From the NCBI GenBank assembly GCA_022316685.1, contig JAKJHU010000057.1:1550001-1614000 (forward strand): a stretch of 64,000 nucleotides of DNA, written 5' to 3'. This document shows positions 26,001-38,762 of this stretch, piece after piece. The translations under genes were made by a program, and so were the position numbers. The notes under the pieces are model-generated. The model was not told where the DNA came from. It searched no databases and saw only the letters and a list, made by a program, of their open reading frames with translations. Numbering within the stretch: the first letter of the stretch is position 1; each line of letters starts with the position of its first letter. The stretch is from Progne subis subis (lineage: Eukaryota > Chordata > Aves > Passeriformes > Hirundinidae).

Positions 26001-26562
26001 ATTTATTGGCAAAGTTTAGTCCTGAATTTATCTAGATCTCTTATAACAACACGTACCAAAATAACACCTTTGGCTGCAACTGTACTCCATGTGTGGAGCC
26101 TAGTAAAGTGACTGCTGTTTTTATTTTGAAATCATGGCTATGGTCATTCCTGGACCCAAAACTCTATAATCTTTGAGGACTATCCCAAGAAAGCTAGCTG
26201 AATATTTTCAATTTCATGTTCTGCACAGGACTGTAAGAAAATTATTTGAATGTATTTAAGTATCTAAGAGTGAACTGAGCTTGTGAAGCTCTGATTTCTG
26301 TACATTCAAGGATGTAAACATAAGATAGTGATACAAGTCCCTATTCAAATGTGCATTTATAGCTCTCTGCTAAGCACAATGAAGAGCTCCCAGCAGACAG
26401 CATTTTTATTTATGTGTGGGTGTATTCCAGCTCTGCATTTCATTCTCAAAGCAGCACTTAGCAATATTTATCCAGTCATTCTGAGTCTTTTATAACACAC
26501 ATAGTTTTACTTCTAGATACAATATCAACTTTGGAATATCAATACCATGATAGCCTTTCTTT

Positions 26563-26576
26563 AAAAAAAAAAAAAA
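26563..26576. repeat. Poly(A) tract, 14 bases
   Basis: A run of 14 A. It is a simple mononucleotide tract with no element recognisable around it. Confidence 0.85.
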
Positions 26577-29500
26577 GTTTGCACTATCAGATTCAAGTAC
26601 ATCAAAACAAATTCCTGCCACATTGTTTCAGATTTTTATGGACTACTGATACATATATGATATTTGCTGACAGGCTTTCAGCTTTATCCTGGAAAATGAC
26701 TGTAAATTCACTGTCTGCAGATGTAGCACCTGCAGCCCGTCTCATCCAGCCCCTGCGCAGTGCAGCCGTAACTGGCCATCCCCCTGCCCAGGACACAATC
26801 CTGCATCCTTTACCAGGGGCTGGCAGTGGGGTAATCCCTGTATTTCACCCATGTGGCAATAGAATTTGATCTACCTTGAGCCCAGTCCTGATAACATCTA
26901 AAAATAAAACCTTGTACTTCCCCCCCACATGATGCAAGCAATACAGGTAACCGAGGCTGCAGCTCTAACCCCAAAATGAGGAAGTGTGATGCTCAGTGAG
27001 ACATCCCAAGAGCAGCAAGCATTTAAGGGCACTTTTTCCTGTCTGTTTTTCTCACTGAAAAGCACATCTGTGTTCTTGCTTTAGCTCAGATAATAGAGAG
27101 AAGATTTGAATGGATCCTAGCTGTAGACCCTGCTGCCTCATGTTTGCTTCACATAGCAGTGCCCAAGTACACAAACTGGATAAAACAACTGGAAGATATC
27201 CTCCAGCACTGCATCCACAATGCTCCCAACAACACCAGAGATTCACCACACTGAACAAGTTCAGACAAGTCCAAATAAAAACAAGAAAAATGCATAATAA
27301 GGATGTCAGGACTTCATCAGCAACTGTTCTGCTCTGCAGACCGGCACTCCTGACTGATATGCACACCCTTACCAGCATGGTTTCAAAACACAGGGGCATT
27401 TTGCTACTGAATGTTTGCCAGGCACAGTTTCTATTTCTTATCACATAAACCACCAAGACTAATCCCATCGCATGATGGACATTTGTTGCATCTTCTGTTC
27501 AGCATCATATGAGTTTCTTGGACAAAGTCCATCATTTAGATGTTGGCTAGTGCACATGCTTATTTTCAAAGGAGCTTTTAATCCACTTATGTTTAAAAGA
27601 TTTATTGGTTTAATTATTGGTTTATTTTCTGGTTTATTTCTACCCTCTGATGTTACTGGTTATTACAAAGCTCCTATAAGGGGCTGTTAATTACTCATTC
27701 CATTCAGAGATCTATCAAACTGTGATTTAAGGCAGCACATACATTGCTTGATGAAGGGGAAATCAAATTCTTTTTCACTTGTTAAAGAAAACAGAACATT
27801 TTGCAACATTTTTTCATAATGGTGACATAAAAAATATGTCCACATTGGGATTCTCTGAAGGAACATAAAGCTGAGGAAAGAAAATAGGTGAATTTTCAGA
27901 GTGCCACTATCTCATGGCTATGGAAAAATACCTGGAAAAAACATCACAGGAGAGCCCCACAGAGACTGAAATCTGGTGTGCTGAAAGAGCAACACTCGAG
28001 GAGCTTTCAAGGGGACTTCATATTCTCACTGTAAGAAGGAAGAGAATGGTGTTTAACCTCCACCCTCAGCAGGAGAATTAGTGTTGCACATGGTGTGGAG
28101 TTACATCTCTTTCTTAGGAAAGATGGCAGGTAACAAGACTTGTTCCTCAGGCCTTGCACACTGGAAAAATGCATTGTCTGTGCCAAGGAGAAGAATTAAA
28201 AAGCTTGTTGTGCCTCCATTTGCATCACTTTGCAATGCTGAATAGTGCTTGCTAACATACTATTTTTCTGTTGAGAGAAAATCAATAGTCCACAATGATT
28301 TTCAAACCTCTATAGGATCTGCTATGACCATATGCAAAAACTTGGAAATGCTGATTTTTATTTTCTTCTAGACAGATGAAAAGTAGACAGCAGCCATAAG
28401 CTTGTCCAGATTTAAAATAGTAGTTCAAAATCTGCCTATGAGTTTAGTAAAAAGGCATTAGATCTCAGTGGAAGACCTGATAAAAAGATTTTTTTTTTTA
28501 ATGGCAATGAAATGCAGACTGACACTGAAAATTGACAGCCAAGCAACAAGCTCCCAAATGAAAGAGGTCAAATTTTAGGAAGCTGAGTAAATGTGAAAGA
28601 CTGAAAACACTACGCATTGCTCTCTAAAGCAGAGCCTTAATATTTAGAAACCAAAATGCAAGCTCAAGTTTAGTCTGGATATTAATGATAAAAGGCAATA
28701 AAATGATCAGGCCATCAAATTACAATTCCAAATCTATTCCAAAGTATACGTGTCTTTGCAAATCCACTTGCAAATACAGCCTGTAGTTTTTGGCAGTTAA
28801 CACTCCACGGAGGCCAAGTCTAAACAAAAACTCTCATATCCCTTAAAACGGTCGAAAAGAAAAATTGTGCACCTGAATACAACCAGATTATATGAGTGAG
28901 TGCTGGAAAAGTTGCTTAGAAGGAAAATTTTAGAGGAAAATTTTTCAGAGTACATCCTATTTCTGCAATTCCCTCTCGCAATTTGGAGATGTTCTCACAT
29001 CTCTCTGGCACAAGCCTCCTCAAGGATTGCACTGAAAGCAGTTCTCCTAGGTCCAGGTTACTTTAGATTCCATAAGCTAAAGCCTGTGCTTCACAACTTC
29101 TCACCTTAAGAGCTGGCCAGAATGATTAATGAAGCACCTGGTGTAGCTACGTAATGAGAAAATTTATCAGCTTTGCTTCTGGATGGCTGGAAACGTAGCT
29201 TACCTAGACTGATATACTCTAATGGTCCAGTATATACTGAACCAGGTGTTCAGGTGTGCCGTAGGCTGAGCTTCTTTCAAATCAGGTGAATCCTACAGTC
29301 CCTGCAGCACTGAGTCAGCATTTAACCTTTCCTACTACTGGTGTGTGCAACCACTGGGTTTTTAAATTAGACGACAATGCAAGAGGAAGAAGTACTTAAA
29401 TCATTTGCACTGTATTCCTCAAAAAGCTTCTTTCCCAGTAGACATTATTAGCTCTGCCACTGTATCTGACCCACAGCTCCCCCCTTCCCATTTTACGTGG

Positions 29501-32500
29501 TGTCAGTGTGTTGACAGTAGGTTGCACTATTCAGCGAGTATCGTATACGTATGGGCTACTGGGATGAAACTCTGCTTCCGTTTGAGCTGACACGCAGAGG
29601 GCAGGCTCCAGAGCTCTCAGCCTGTTGGGCATCAAGTCCCAAATGTCAGCCAATACATACAAACCTAATTCAGAAACAGCCGAGATATTGCCTCTTACAT
29701 CCAAACATTGTTTATGGCCATTAGACATGCGTGCTCTTCACTTTGATGGAAACCAAATTGCACCCACTGTCATGTAGAGTCTGCAAGTCACACTTCGCTG
29801 TTGGAAAAGCATGCAATCAGTATTTTAAAAGTTCCCCAGTATTATTTCTTTTTGGGCTACAAAACACATGTAGATTTTCACGCTATCCTTTTTTTTGCAT
29901 GCCAGGAGAGTCCCATCTCTCCTGTGGCCTAAAGCAATGTCTCTCACTTTCCTTGTGAGTGCTGTGACATATGGTGGCTATAGGAAGCATCCCCAGAAAA
30001 CACCTCTTCATGCTGTCTTCCTTGCTTTTGATGTAAATTGTTAAAAAAGGTAGTTCACTTTAGATCATTCTGACCCTGGAAGTCAGGGGTTTTGTACAAA
30101 TATAGTCACTCTTCCTTCTTGATACAAAGCTACTGGTTTGATTGTCCTGCCTTGATCTTATTTCTTACTTTACATCAGTATTTACTTAGTCTGACCACTT
30201 TGGAAAAAAAATTGTTTTTATCATAATGAAGGAACTTTAAAACTGAGTGTAGCTTGGGTGGATTACATGGGCAGGAAGGGTTATTAGAAGTTCTGTTGGA
30301 AGGGATTGCACATTTTAGGGATTCACATTTCTGGCTGATTTAAGTAAAGATGGGGAAAATGCATATTCTAAAGTAGATTATTCTAAGCTTTTTTAAAAGT
30401 TATTTAAATATTAATAATTTTCTATAATGTCCTGCTTAAATGTAAATACATATATTCTTTGATGGGTAATAAAAATATTATTTACTGGCATTCTCCTAAG
30501 TTTTGGACTTTAAGTCACTTCAACGAGAACAAATAAATTTTGGTCATGTGAGGTTTTAAAGCAGAGAATGACTTTAAATATCATAGTATTTTTATCTTGA
30601 TACATGTATTACATATGTTCTGCCCCACATTTATGTCTGTGAGTAAATACCTGTGTCTGTGTATCTGTAAGAAATACATTAGGCTCCAAAATAGGTATGG
30701 ATTTTAAATATAGAAATCAGGCCAAAAGTACCTCATCACATTAAAACACTTTCAGAAGTCTTCCCTAACCGAATGCCAATTAGGAGGAATTTGCCTGTAA
30801 TAATGCCTGAGCTGAATCAACAAACGTCATTAACTACAAACAATTTCCAAATCTGTTCCATTTTCCCAAGCACAGTACATTCTTTCAACCGAACTGAGTG
30901 ATTTTCCCTGATCACAACGGATTAGCATAAGCATAGGTTTAGACCACATCATTTAACAAACAGTTTATTAAAGATGTATCTCTTGTTCTGCCATGGCAAT
31001 GAAAGCCATTCCCAACTGCCTGTGTTAATTTTGCAACAGATCATAGCAGAGATCTGTACAACCCATTAATCTAACAGGGGTTTTCCAGTACTCCTCTTTC
31101 CATTCTTTAAATCTGTTAAAACATATCATTTCTTATTAAACAAACCGTGAAAAAATTTTGATAGCTGCAAGCTACAACTACTGTCACTTGTTTATTCAGA
31201 ATGATGCAGGAACCAGTGCTAAAGATTAGTCACAGTAATGTTGACGATAACACGTGAAGAAAAGGCTTGTATTTGGTCTACAACCACAGATGGCTAAACA
31301 TATTTATGAAAGCTGCCAAGCACAATGAAACAAAGATGTGGTGGTTGTAACAAGCAAAGCACAGAAATGTCAGGAGTTCTTATCAGAAAAATCAGCACGA
31401 GTGAAGTCAAATTCTCATGACAAGGTGAGGGCACATGAACAGCTACAAAGCACGTGCAGTTGTGCTTTCCAGCCCCACAGAAACACAGGCATATAAAGCA
31501 AATAAACCTCATCAGTTGTGCTTGTTGTTTTCTGCTTAAATTACCCACCCACTGAACACTGCTGCAAAGATCCTATTTATGGGTTCAGTGCCTGATTTCA
31601 GACTCTACCTTGCACAAACTACGCTATGTTGTCTAAAAGAAGACTAAAAAACAACCGTGCAAAAAGCAATTTTGTATGCCAGGGTTACCAGAGCTGCTAA
31701 ACCCCCATGCACTGGAAAGAAGCAGGTGTTACTTCACAGTCTCAGATTTACCCTTAACTCCATGTGCATTGATGAATTTTCCCTTCACAGGCAGTTAACA
31801 GTGTTTTTGAAGAGAGCGACTCCTTTCTCCTCTTTTAATATTACACCCACATAAAATTGCTTAAAAATAATTGGTGGACATTTAATGGTGTAATGTGATA
31901 GTACAGTGGCTGAAAAATTAGTCACAGTCAACTGCCTGAACTCTAAAACAATAGAGTGGCCAAACATAGTGTTGGGGCTCCAGAGAAGAGTGGAGAGGGG
32001 CAGGGTGATGGCCTGTAGATACTTCAGAGCTAGCTGCAAACAAGAATGAAAAGATCAGCTCTTGATGCTTTTGGTTTCTTCAGAAGCAATCAGAAAAATA
32101 AATTATTCAGGGTAGCCTTGAGAAAACCACTGTCAGGCTAAAGGGAGTCACACACGGGGATGATGTCTAATGATAATGTCAGTACCAGATACATTAATAC
32201 CAAATATGGTATAATTTCTTGATTAGACTTGGCCAAAAGGATGACTGGTAAATTTAGCTTATAATAAATGGAATACTAACAACAACAATCATTGCTTCAA
32301 ACCACAAGGAAGTCCAAGCCATACCAAGGAAAAGAAACAGCCAACCTCCTGAAATCATTATATGAAGTTCAGTGTGAGACACTGACCCTTGGTCAATACA
32401 GCAGTTTGGTAGAGGCATACAGGGAAAACCAAAAACTGGTTGAGTTTGACACACAGAAAACACAGGAAAAGCCACATATTGCACTGCTGAAAGTCTCTTA

Positions 32501-35500
32501 CTGGGAACAGGCCTGGCAGCATCAAATAGCTTTTGAAACATTTCTAATAGGACCAGAGTAAAGGCTTCATTTTTTTCATCAATGCCTCCAAAACAGCTGC
32601 AGTACTTTATGATGATTGTGCTTATCTTAAAGAGCAACATCAAGATATCAGACTGAATTCTTACACCACACTCCCAGGTCTGTCACTAACAATTGCGAAA
32701 AATGTCAGTAAAATCTATGTGGTGAGTTCATTAACTTCAAGGCACTGTGGAAATGAGTATGTGAGTAAGTCAACACCCTGGAAAGGGACCACAAGGAGGC
32801 AAGAATAAATTTTTAATGAAAGAAAGCCTTACAAATTCTAAGAAAGAAAAAATGTGACTGATTTCACAACAGATAGCTAAGACCTATTCCATCTTGTGAG
32901 ATGAGAAGCTGGGGGAGTACACTCTGAGTGAATTTCTTCTGGCCAGTAAAGGCCCCTAAAGCCTTTTTACAACAGCCAGAGCTGTACTTTCCCTGAGAAG
33001 CCTTGCACACAAAGGGCCGACTGCTCATGGGCAAAAAAGGGGCAGAACAAACCAATATTTTTCTTTCACTTTCACAAATAAAATTAACTTCTCACAGGCC
33101 AAAAAATCCAGGATGAGGGGCTAACATAAGTAATGCAAGAAGAACAACACAAATCAAAGAGAGATGCTGGGTGCTGGAGACATATTGGGGAAGGATCAAG
33201 GATATGTTCTCTCTCTGACTTCATGACTTCAAGCCAATTCAGCTCATAGGCATGTGCCTCTCAACAAAGCACCAAGGGCACATCTTAAAAGTCTGACAAT
33301 CAGCAGGGCCAGCGAAACCCACGGAGACCGCAGCAGAAGACAATCCTGACAGAGCAACCATCCTGAGGGCTGCAGACATGATTTTGGAAGTCATCAAACA
33401 GGAAGCCTGCAAGAATTTGCCAGGCACAAAATTGTGCCAGGGGACTCCAGCATGCACAAAGGCTTCTGTTCTGCATATTGAAGACAGAAGAAAAATAAAA
33501 ACCTGCAAGAAGCATGAGACAAGACTTCTTTCACCTTCAAAGAGGAATGGGTTTCTTTTAACTCCTGGTGCTAGGCATTGAAACAACAGGTGAAACTGCA
33601 GCCACAGGAACTTCTGAGGAATGATGCCTGCAGGCGACTCCCTCAGAACTGTCATCCTCCCCTATCCCCAGAGTCTGCACAAAAGAGGAATCTTTCAGCA
33701 TGAGATAAGAGTCAGCAAATTAAAGTTCCCATGGACCAAAGGAAAATAAAGCAAACTCTACCATGGGACTCACATTAAGCCTTTTTTATCTCTTGTTATC
33801 AGAGCAACTATCTTGAAAATCTATAGTGATCATAATTGTTATGCTACCATGTAGAAAGGAAAGCTTTTGTAGTGAAATCTTAGCTGAAGCCATTTAGTGA
33901 TTAGCAGCTCAAAAATGGCACTTTCAACTCCATCCAGATATTCAGTAGCATCACTGCAGTGTGCCCTGTTAAGTGTCCCAGCTCATCTTGCAAGAGCGCT
34001 AATTTCAGATTGTTCCTCACAAAAAGCACACTGAAGTCTAGGAACAAACCTGTTGTAGAGCTACTGGGATGGAAATCCTCAGTTTTGCAATTATTGCCTC
34101 TCTATTGTGGTACACAGACTCTCACATCCCCAATACTGGCCTGTGGCCATTCCCTCCATGCAGGTCAGGGCTGGGTGCTTCCTTGAGGCCAAACCTCAGG
34201 AGGATGAAGGCATATTCAGGAATCAGCAGGTCCACACCCAACAAAATAAGCCAAGGAAATCATTCAAAGACCTATTTTTTAATTACCTCACTACAAAGTG
34301 GCTTTTAGGGATATGAAAGACAATGATCGAAATATGAAATCACATAAGCAATATTCACTTACATATCAGTTCACTTTTTATAATTTAATTTCTTAAATTA
34401 GTTGCATTCTCTGTTATGACAGCTCCAATAAAAAAATTAATGGCTATCAGACATTTATTATTGTTAATCATGAACCTTGATTACTGGGACACAAAGACTC
34501 ACTTTTGGTTGCCTGTTTCAGCCCAAACTGTGCCAGCTCTCAAGGATAGCTCAGTGTACTATACTACCATACTATACTCTTAGTTTCCCAATGGGTCTTA
34601 ATTGCAATAATCTAACCTCCCACTCAAGCCAGAAACAGGTGCAATATAATTCTGATCAAAATAATAAAAAAAGGAAGTTTATTTTGCTACAATTCTTCTT
34701 TTTTCTATGTTGCTGAAGAATATGGATTATCTTCATTTTCACATCTGGAATAGAAAACTGGAAAATACTAGTGAAATGTTTTCCAAAGAAAGCATCATAC
34801 AATTAGTTCTGCAATTGTCACCAGTTTTTGGACCATGCAGGCGTGAGAGAGGAGGTAAAGATAAGAGAGCATGTTTTCAGATTCCACTGGAGAAAACAAG
34901 AGTAATCATCATATAAATGAGTGTATTTTTCTCAGTTGTCAGAGTTACAAGTCCCCATGTGTTAACAAATGGAAAATAACGCATTCATTGCAGTCAATCT
35001 AAAATAATCCCAGTGTGAAGGATGCCAGCAGCAGCCCTGCCAAGACGTGCAGTGTCTCCCCGTGACCGTGCAGACTCCAGTGGTCACAGGTGGAGAGGAG
35101 CCCACGGTTGCATTTCAATGATGATAAGGCTGCCAGCATTGCTGTACCTGGGAGTGACAGTTTGTACTGCAAAACAGCAGAACATCACACCTGCACATTG
35201 ACGGCTGTTCACTCGAAGGTTTGACATCTTAGCTAGCTAAATCATTAAGCTGCTGGAAAAATGATCTATGCCTTAAGTCCTGACATATGGAATAGCTTTC
35301 CCACTGTCTGTCTCTCTCAAGTTCAGAGTAATTTGAAAATTATCCATCTTCTCTTGATCTTTAATATACTCATTTGTCCCATGATCTCATTGCACTTGTA
35401 TTTGTTGATTGAGGAAGCTCAGTGGTATGAATTAAATAGTAATTGCTCACAGAACAGAAATTGCTAGAGAAAGTTTTCAGCTCGTTGAAATGCACAGATC

Positions 35501-36005
35501 TATATCCCAGGAGTGTACTACTAGAAACATCTTTGTTATGTTCATGGCTTAACTGTGTCTTACACTTTCCCAATTAATAAGATTTCATAACCCCTGAGGT
35601 TTATGTGCAAGAAGAAATTGTCAGTGAGTTTTGAATCCCGGATACTCAAGAAAAGTAACTACTTCGGCTAATAAATCCCTCAAGTAACAATTAGTGTTAT
35701 CAATGTAATATACATAGTTTATGATTCCAATAAAATTGCAAAATGTCTTCTTTTATATATTCAGACAGCCAGAGTCATAAGGTTTAATTCCTAGGAACAC
35801 AGAAATTTGGTCTGCCTACTGAACACGCAACCAAGAGAGTTTTTTGCCAATTAAAGCTGTGCCTCTCACAGAAGTGACCAGCACTCCCTTGCTACTGCAC
35901 CAACAGTGCAACAAAGCTGCCACCACGTCAAACCCCCAAGGCTTCATCCAAAGCCACTGAAATTGGGAACAGACTTTTCCAGATACAAAACCTAGAAATT
36001 TTAAA

Positions 36006-36024
36006 ATATACATATATATATATA
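36006..36024. repeat. Short (AT)n microsatellite
   Basis: An alternating TA/CA tract that becomes pure AT for about a dozen bases. It is a short dinucleotide repeat, likely polymorphic, with no other context. Confidence 0.7.
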
Positions 36025-36244
36025 AAACAAGAAAAGGATGAGAAAGAAAGGACAAGTAGACTTTTTAAATTCTTCACCCCCACTCTGTGTCTGCCACCAA
36101 CACTGTGACCAATGCACCCAGTTATGGAAAGACTGACTCACAAAACGGTTCCTCTTCCTGTCTGAGGACAGTGGGTTTGCACAGAGCATAGCAGAAACCA
36201 ACACTACACCCATGGTTCAGGGGACAGTGGGGATATGTTGTTGG

Positions 36245-36263
36245 TTTTTTTTTTTTTTTTTTT
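36245..36263. repeat. Poly(T) tract, 19 bases
   Basis: An uninterrupted run of 19 T preceded by GTTGTTGG. It lies about 340 bases to the left of the CR1 fragment and is too far from it to be part of that element's short 3' repeat. Confidence 0.9.
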
Positions 36264-36603
36264 AAGTCCTACTATCCACCAGATAAGAGGAACACTGCTT
36301 AAAAAACCATAAAATGAAAGAACTCAATTTCAGCCTATTTTGTGCTTATGTCCACGCACAATACATATTGATTCCATTTAATAATTCATTTAGTGGTTGT
36401 GTTAAAGTTTTTCCCAGTGCTTTGAAAAGCTGGAATTTGGGGTTGTCATGAGCTCTATTCTGGCACTGATGAATATTTGACCTTGTGCAAGGTAAAGTGG
36501 TAAAAAGATCTTGTACGTCTACCTGTCTGCAATCCAGGTTTTCACATTTTTACAGAATAGTAACTCAAATACCTCCAGCAGAATCAATAAGGCAGTATTA
36601 AGA

Positions 36604-36745
36604 GCAGAATAACAGAGTGATCTGGGCTAGAAGAAACCTTTAAACATCTTCTCCAAACCTCCTGCCACACACTGGGGCAACTTTCACCAAGATCAAGTTG
36701 CTCAAAGCCTGTCTGACCTGGGGCTTTGAACAACCTGATCTGAGG
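36604..36745 (-). mobile_element. CR1 LINE, 5'-truncated 3' fragment (minus orientation)
   Basis: Read on the minus strand, this follows the familiar CR1 3' end. A GTTCAAAGCC block at its upstream end leads to GGCTTTGAGCAACTTGATCT. Next comes a block corresponding to the 'GTGTCCCTGCCCATGGCAGGGGG' region (here GTTGCCCCAGTGTGTGGCAG), then GGTTTGGA, a 'GATCTTTAAGGTCCCTTCC'-like stretch (GATGTTTAAAGGTTTC), and finally a decayed 8-base terminal repeat (CACTCTGTTATTCTG). CR1 copies characteristically lack a poly(A) tail and end in such short repeats. Only about 140 bases remain, with no reverse-transcriptase or endonuclease sequence, so this is a typical dead 5'-truncated insertion. Divergence from the remembered consensus is substantial, which suggests an old copy. 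The subfamily cannot be assigned by eye. Confidence 0.85.
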
Positions 36746-38055
36746 AGGGAATTAGTAACAGAAATATACACTTTTTACAGTAGACTCTGCAGTCCTTAGC
36801 TTATACTAGAATTTGTTATAGCTTCAGTGAAGCACTTTAGAAAATATTCAATAAAGAACTTAGATAGTTTATTTTAAAGGTATATTGTCAAGGAAAAACA
36901 GAATGGGGTTTTTTCTCCTATATTTGTAGCATTTCTTCCTTGTGCCTCACTCAGTTAGGGCAGTGAACTTAGACTATTTGCTTTTCTATTTCAACTTTGC
37001 TTTCAGGTTTGTTGTTGTTGTTTGCTTTGGTAAGTATTTTTGGTAGTTTGTGTGTGTGTGTCCCTTTACACTCCAGGTGAATGTTTCAACCAGAGACCAA
37101 AAACAAGTTCAGTAACTCCTTCAGCAGTGAAAGCATTTCTCTTTAGGTTAGGTCTTTTAATGTATTTGCTTTTAAACCCTATTTTTTGACTTGAAAAAAA
37201 TCTTACCCATCCATGTCTTAAATTGATTCACAATCAACTGAAATTTGCCATTCCTGACAATGCAGCTGATGAGCTATTTGTTACCCTTCAAGTTTCTGAA
37301 GTTTACACCTATATCACAGTTGTATGTGCCTCTTAATTATCTTCAGCTTTATAAAAACCCCAGTGACACAGTTTAAAACATACTAGATGAACCTGAAAGT
37401 GGGGCAGGGGGGCGGGGGGGAATATCAAGCAAAGCTTGAATTCTGAATGCCAGTTTTATAGACTCAGCTGCTTTTTCTTTATCAGCTAAGGATCACAAGG
37501 CCACTTTTGTCCTTAGCTGCATTTTAGAAATAATAAAAATGGTCAAAATAAAATGAAATTAAATATTTTCTCATATATACATATATATGTTGACCAGACA
37601 GATACAGTGCAAAACAGATTTTGAGGATATAAGTGAAATTCAGACCTTTGGAGTCCACTCTGCTTTGTCTTTTGAGGCACATCATTTCCAGATAAGAAAA
37701 TAGACCTGGATCTCTTGGGCAGGAAAAACATGAAGAAAAATTTGCTCTTTAACTAACAGTGTACATCGCTCCAGGTTTATTGATATCTATCTTCTATGTC
37801 TCAAGAGCACATAAATATTCATGGGACAGTACTGTATTAATTAGCTTAACCTGCAATCAAAAAATATTTTTGATATTTATAGTGTGATCCTGAGAACTTC
37901 TACTGGCCTCTCAGCATAAAAAGAAAAGTGCAACACACTTCACATGGCAGCCAAATGTGTCATGGAAAGAAGCTCTGCTGCATCCTGACTGCCATTAAAA
38001 GCAGACTGTTTAAGAGCAAAGGATCGTGATGACTTATTAAAGAAAATATGGGTAT
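36746..38055. other. Non-coding DNA between CR1 fragment and LTR
   Basis: No gene. AT-rich DNA with a TTG triplet run and short (GT)n around 37011-37060, a G-rich tract at 37401-37420 and an AT/CA dinucleotide stretch near 37571-37590. Nothing else is recognisable. Confidence 0.7.
37401..37420 (+). repeat. G-rich tract, possible G-quadruplex former
   Basis: Eighteen of twenty bases are G, arranged as runs of four, six and seven separated by CA, then C. The longer runs could be split to supply four G-triplets, so intramolecular quadruplex formation is plausible. It sits in AT-rich DNA with no promoter features nearby. Confidence 0.6.
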
Positions 38056-38762
38056 TGATCTAGTATCGATACCCAACTGAGACAGACAAAAACTCTCTAA
38101 CAGTTTAAAGTTAGAAAGTGTATGTTTATTACGGCGCCAGACAGTGTGCGGGATAGCTCCCAAACACACACTGCAATTTACAGGTAATTACAGAGTCATT
38201 TTATTTACAAAATTATTGAATACCTAAAACACAAATGCATATTCATAACCCTGGTACATCCCATTCCCTGCTTCGTATGGTAATTAGCTCAAAAGCTATT
38301 AAGCATGCGTAGTTTGTTCTTTGAAATGGGTTGGTGGTCCTTTTCATGGGGAGGGGTCCCCAAAATGAGGAAGCAAAGAAGTCTTGCTCGTTCTGACCTT
38401 TCTACCTTTTCAACACAAATGTGATAAATGAGCCCTTGGTAGGACTCCTATTTCCTGTCTTTGTGACTGTTCAATGGGTTTCTGGGCAGAGGAGGCCTAC
38501 AATTGTCTTATGTTCCTAAAAGCTATTCATCAGTTTCTGTATTCTTCATTATAAACAGAGTTAACCAAACAAAGTTGACAAGTAATCAGTTATTCTAATA
38601 TGGAAGAGTGATCTCAAACCCAGCTTCTCTTAGTTAATTACTAACTTTTAATTTCAGCAAAGCCTACCTATCTACTTTAGTTAATTTCAGCAATGCTTAT
38701 CTCTAACTAAAATCTTGAATCCCTCTAAAATCCTTAATTCTCTAGAGTTTTTCTCAGCAACA
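38056..38762 (-). mobile_element. Solo LTR of an endogenous retrovirus (ERVL-like, minus orientation)
   Basis: Read on the minus strand, this begins TGTTGCTGAG at 38762 and runs about 707 bases. Late in the element are GGCGCC (38133-38138), AATAAACATAC (38120-38130, containing the polyadenylation signal AATAAA) and CTTTCTAACTTTAA (38105-38118), then a U5-like end with GTTAGAGAGTTTTTGTC. The last three blocks match the plus-strand LTR at 7805-8400 in the same order, and parts of U3 also align (GGGTTATG followed by ATAT-rich sequence; GAAGCAGGG). No primer-binding site or gag/pol-like sequence adjoins it, so it is a solo LTR. A 25-base imperfect palindrome (38050-38074) lies at the U5 end and makes that boundary uncertain. 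No convincing target-site duplication was found. The family class is inferred from memory. Confidence 0.8.

Larger units (their letters stand above)
20001..36603. other. Non-coding unique DNA (gene-free stretch)
   Basis: No recognisable gene or RNA. The longest frame in the window (158 codons, plus strand, 21925-22401) lies here; it has no signal peptide, domain or composition argument in its favour. A region at about 33240-33660 is open on both strands in overlapping frames, which argues against coding. A splice-like 41-base segment at 25272-25312 is discussed as a finding. Minor features are a 14-base A tract at 26563-26576 and (AT)n at 36006-36024. Confidence 0.65.

Noticed and set aside
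27052..27468. Paired open frames of 112 and 138 codons on opposite strands
   Set aside because: Mutually antisense frames with no domain features; typical of stop-poor chance sequence.
31966..32015. Weak resemblance to an internal CR1 stretch (GTTGGGGCTCCAGAG, GGAGAGGGGCAG)
   Set aside because: The matching words are not contiguous in the order and spacing of CR1, and the flanks do not extend the match. It could be a very old fragment but is not supportable by eye.
33239..33655. 138-codon minus-strand frame overlapped by plus-strand frames
   Set aside because: Open on both strands, with no retroviral or cellular motif seen. I considered an LTR or env fragment but could not identify termini, a polyadenylation block or conserved residues.
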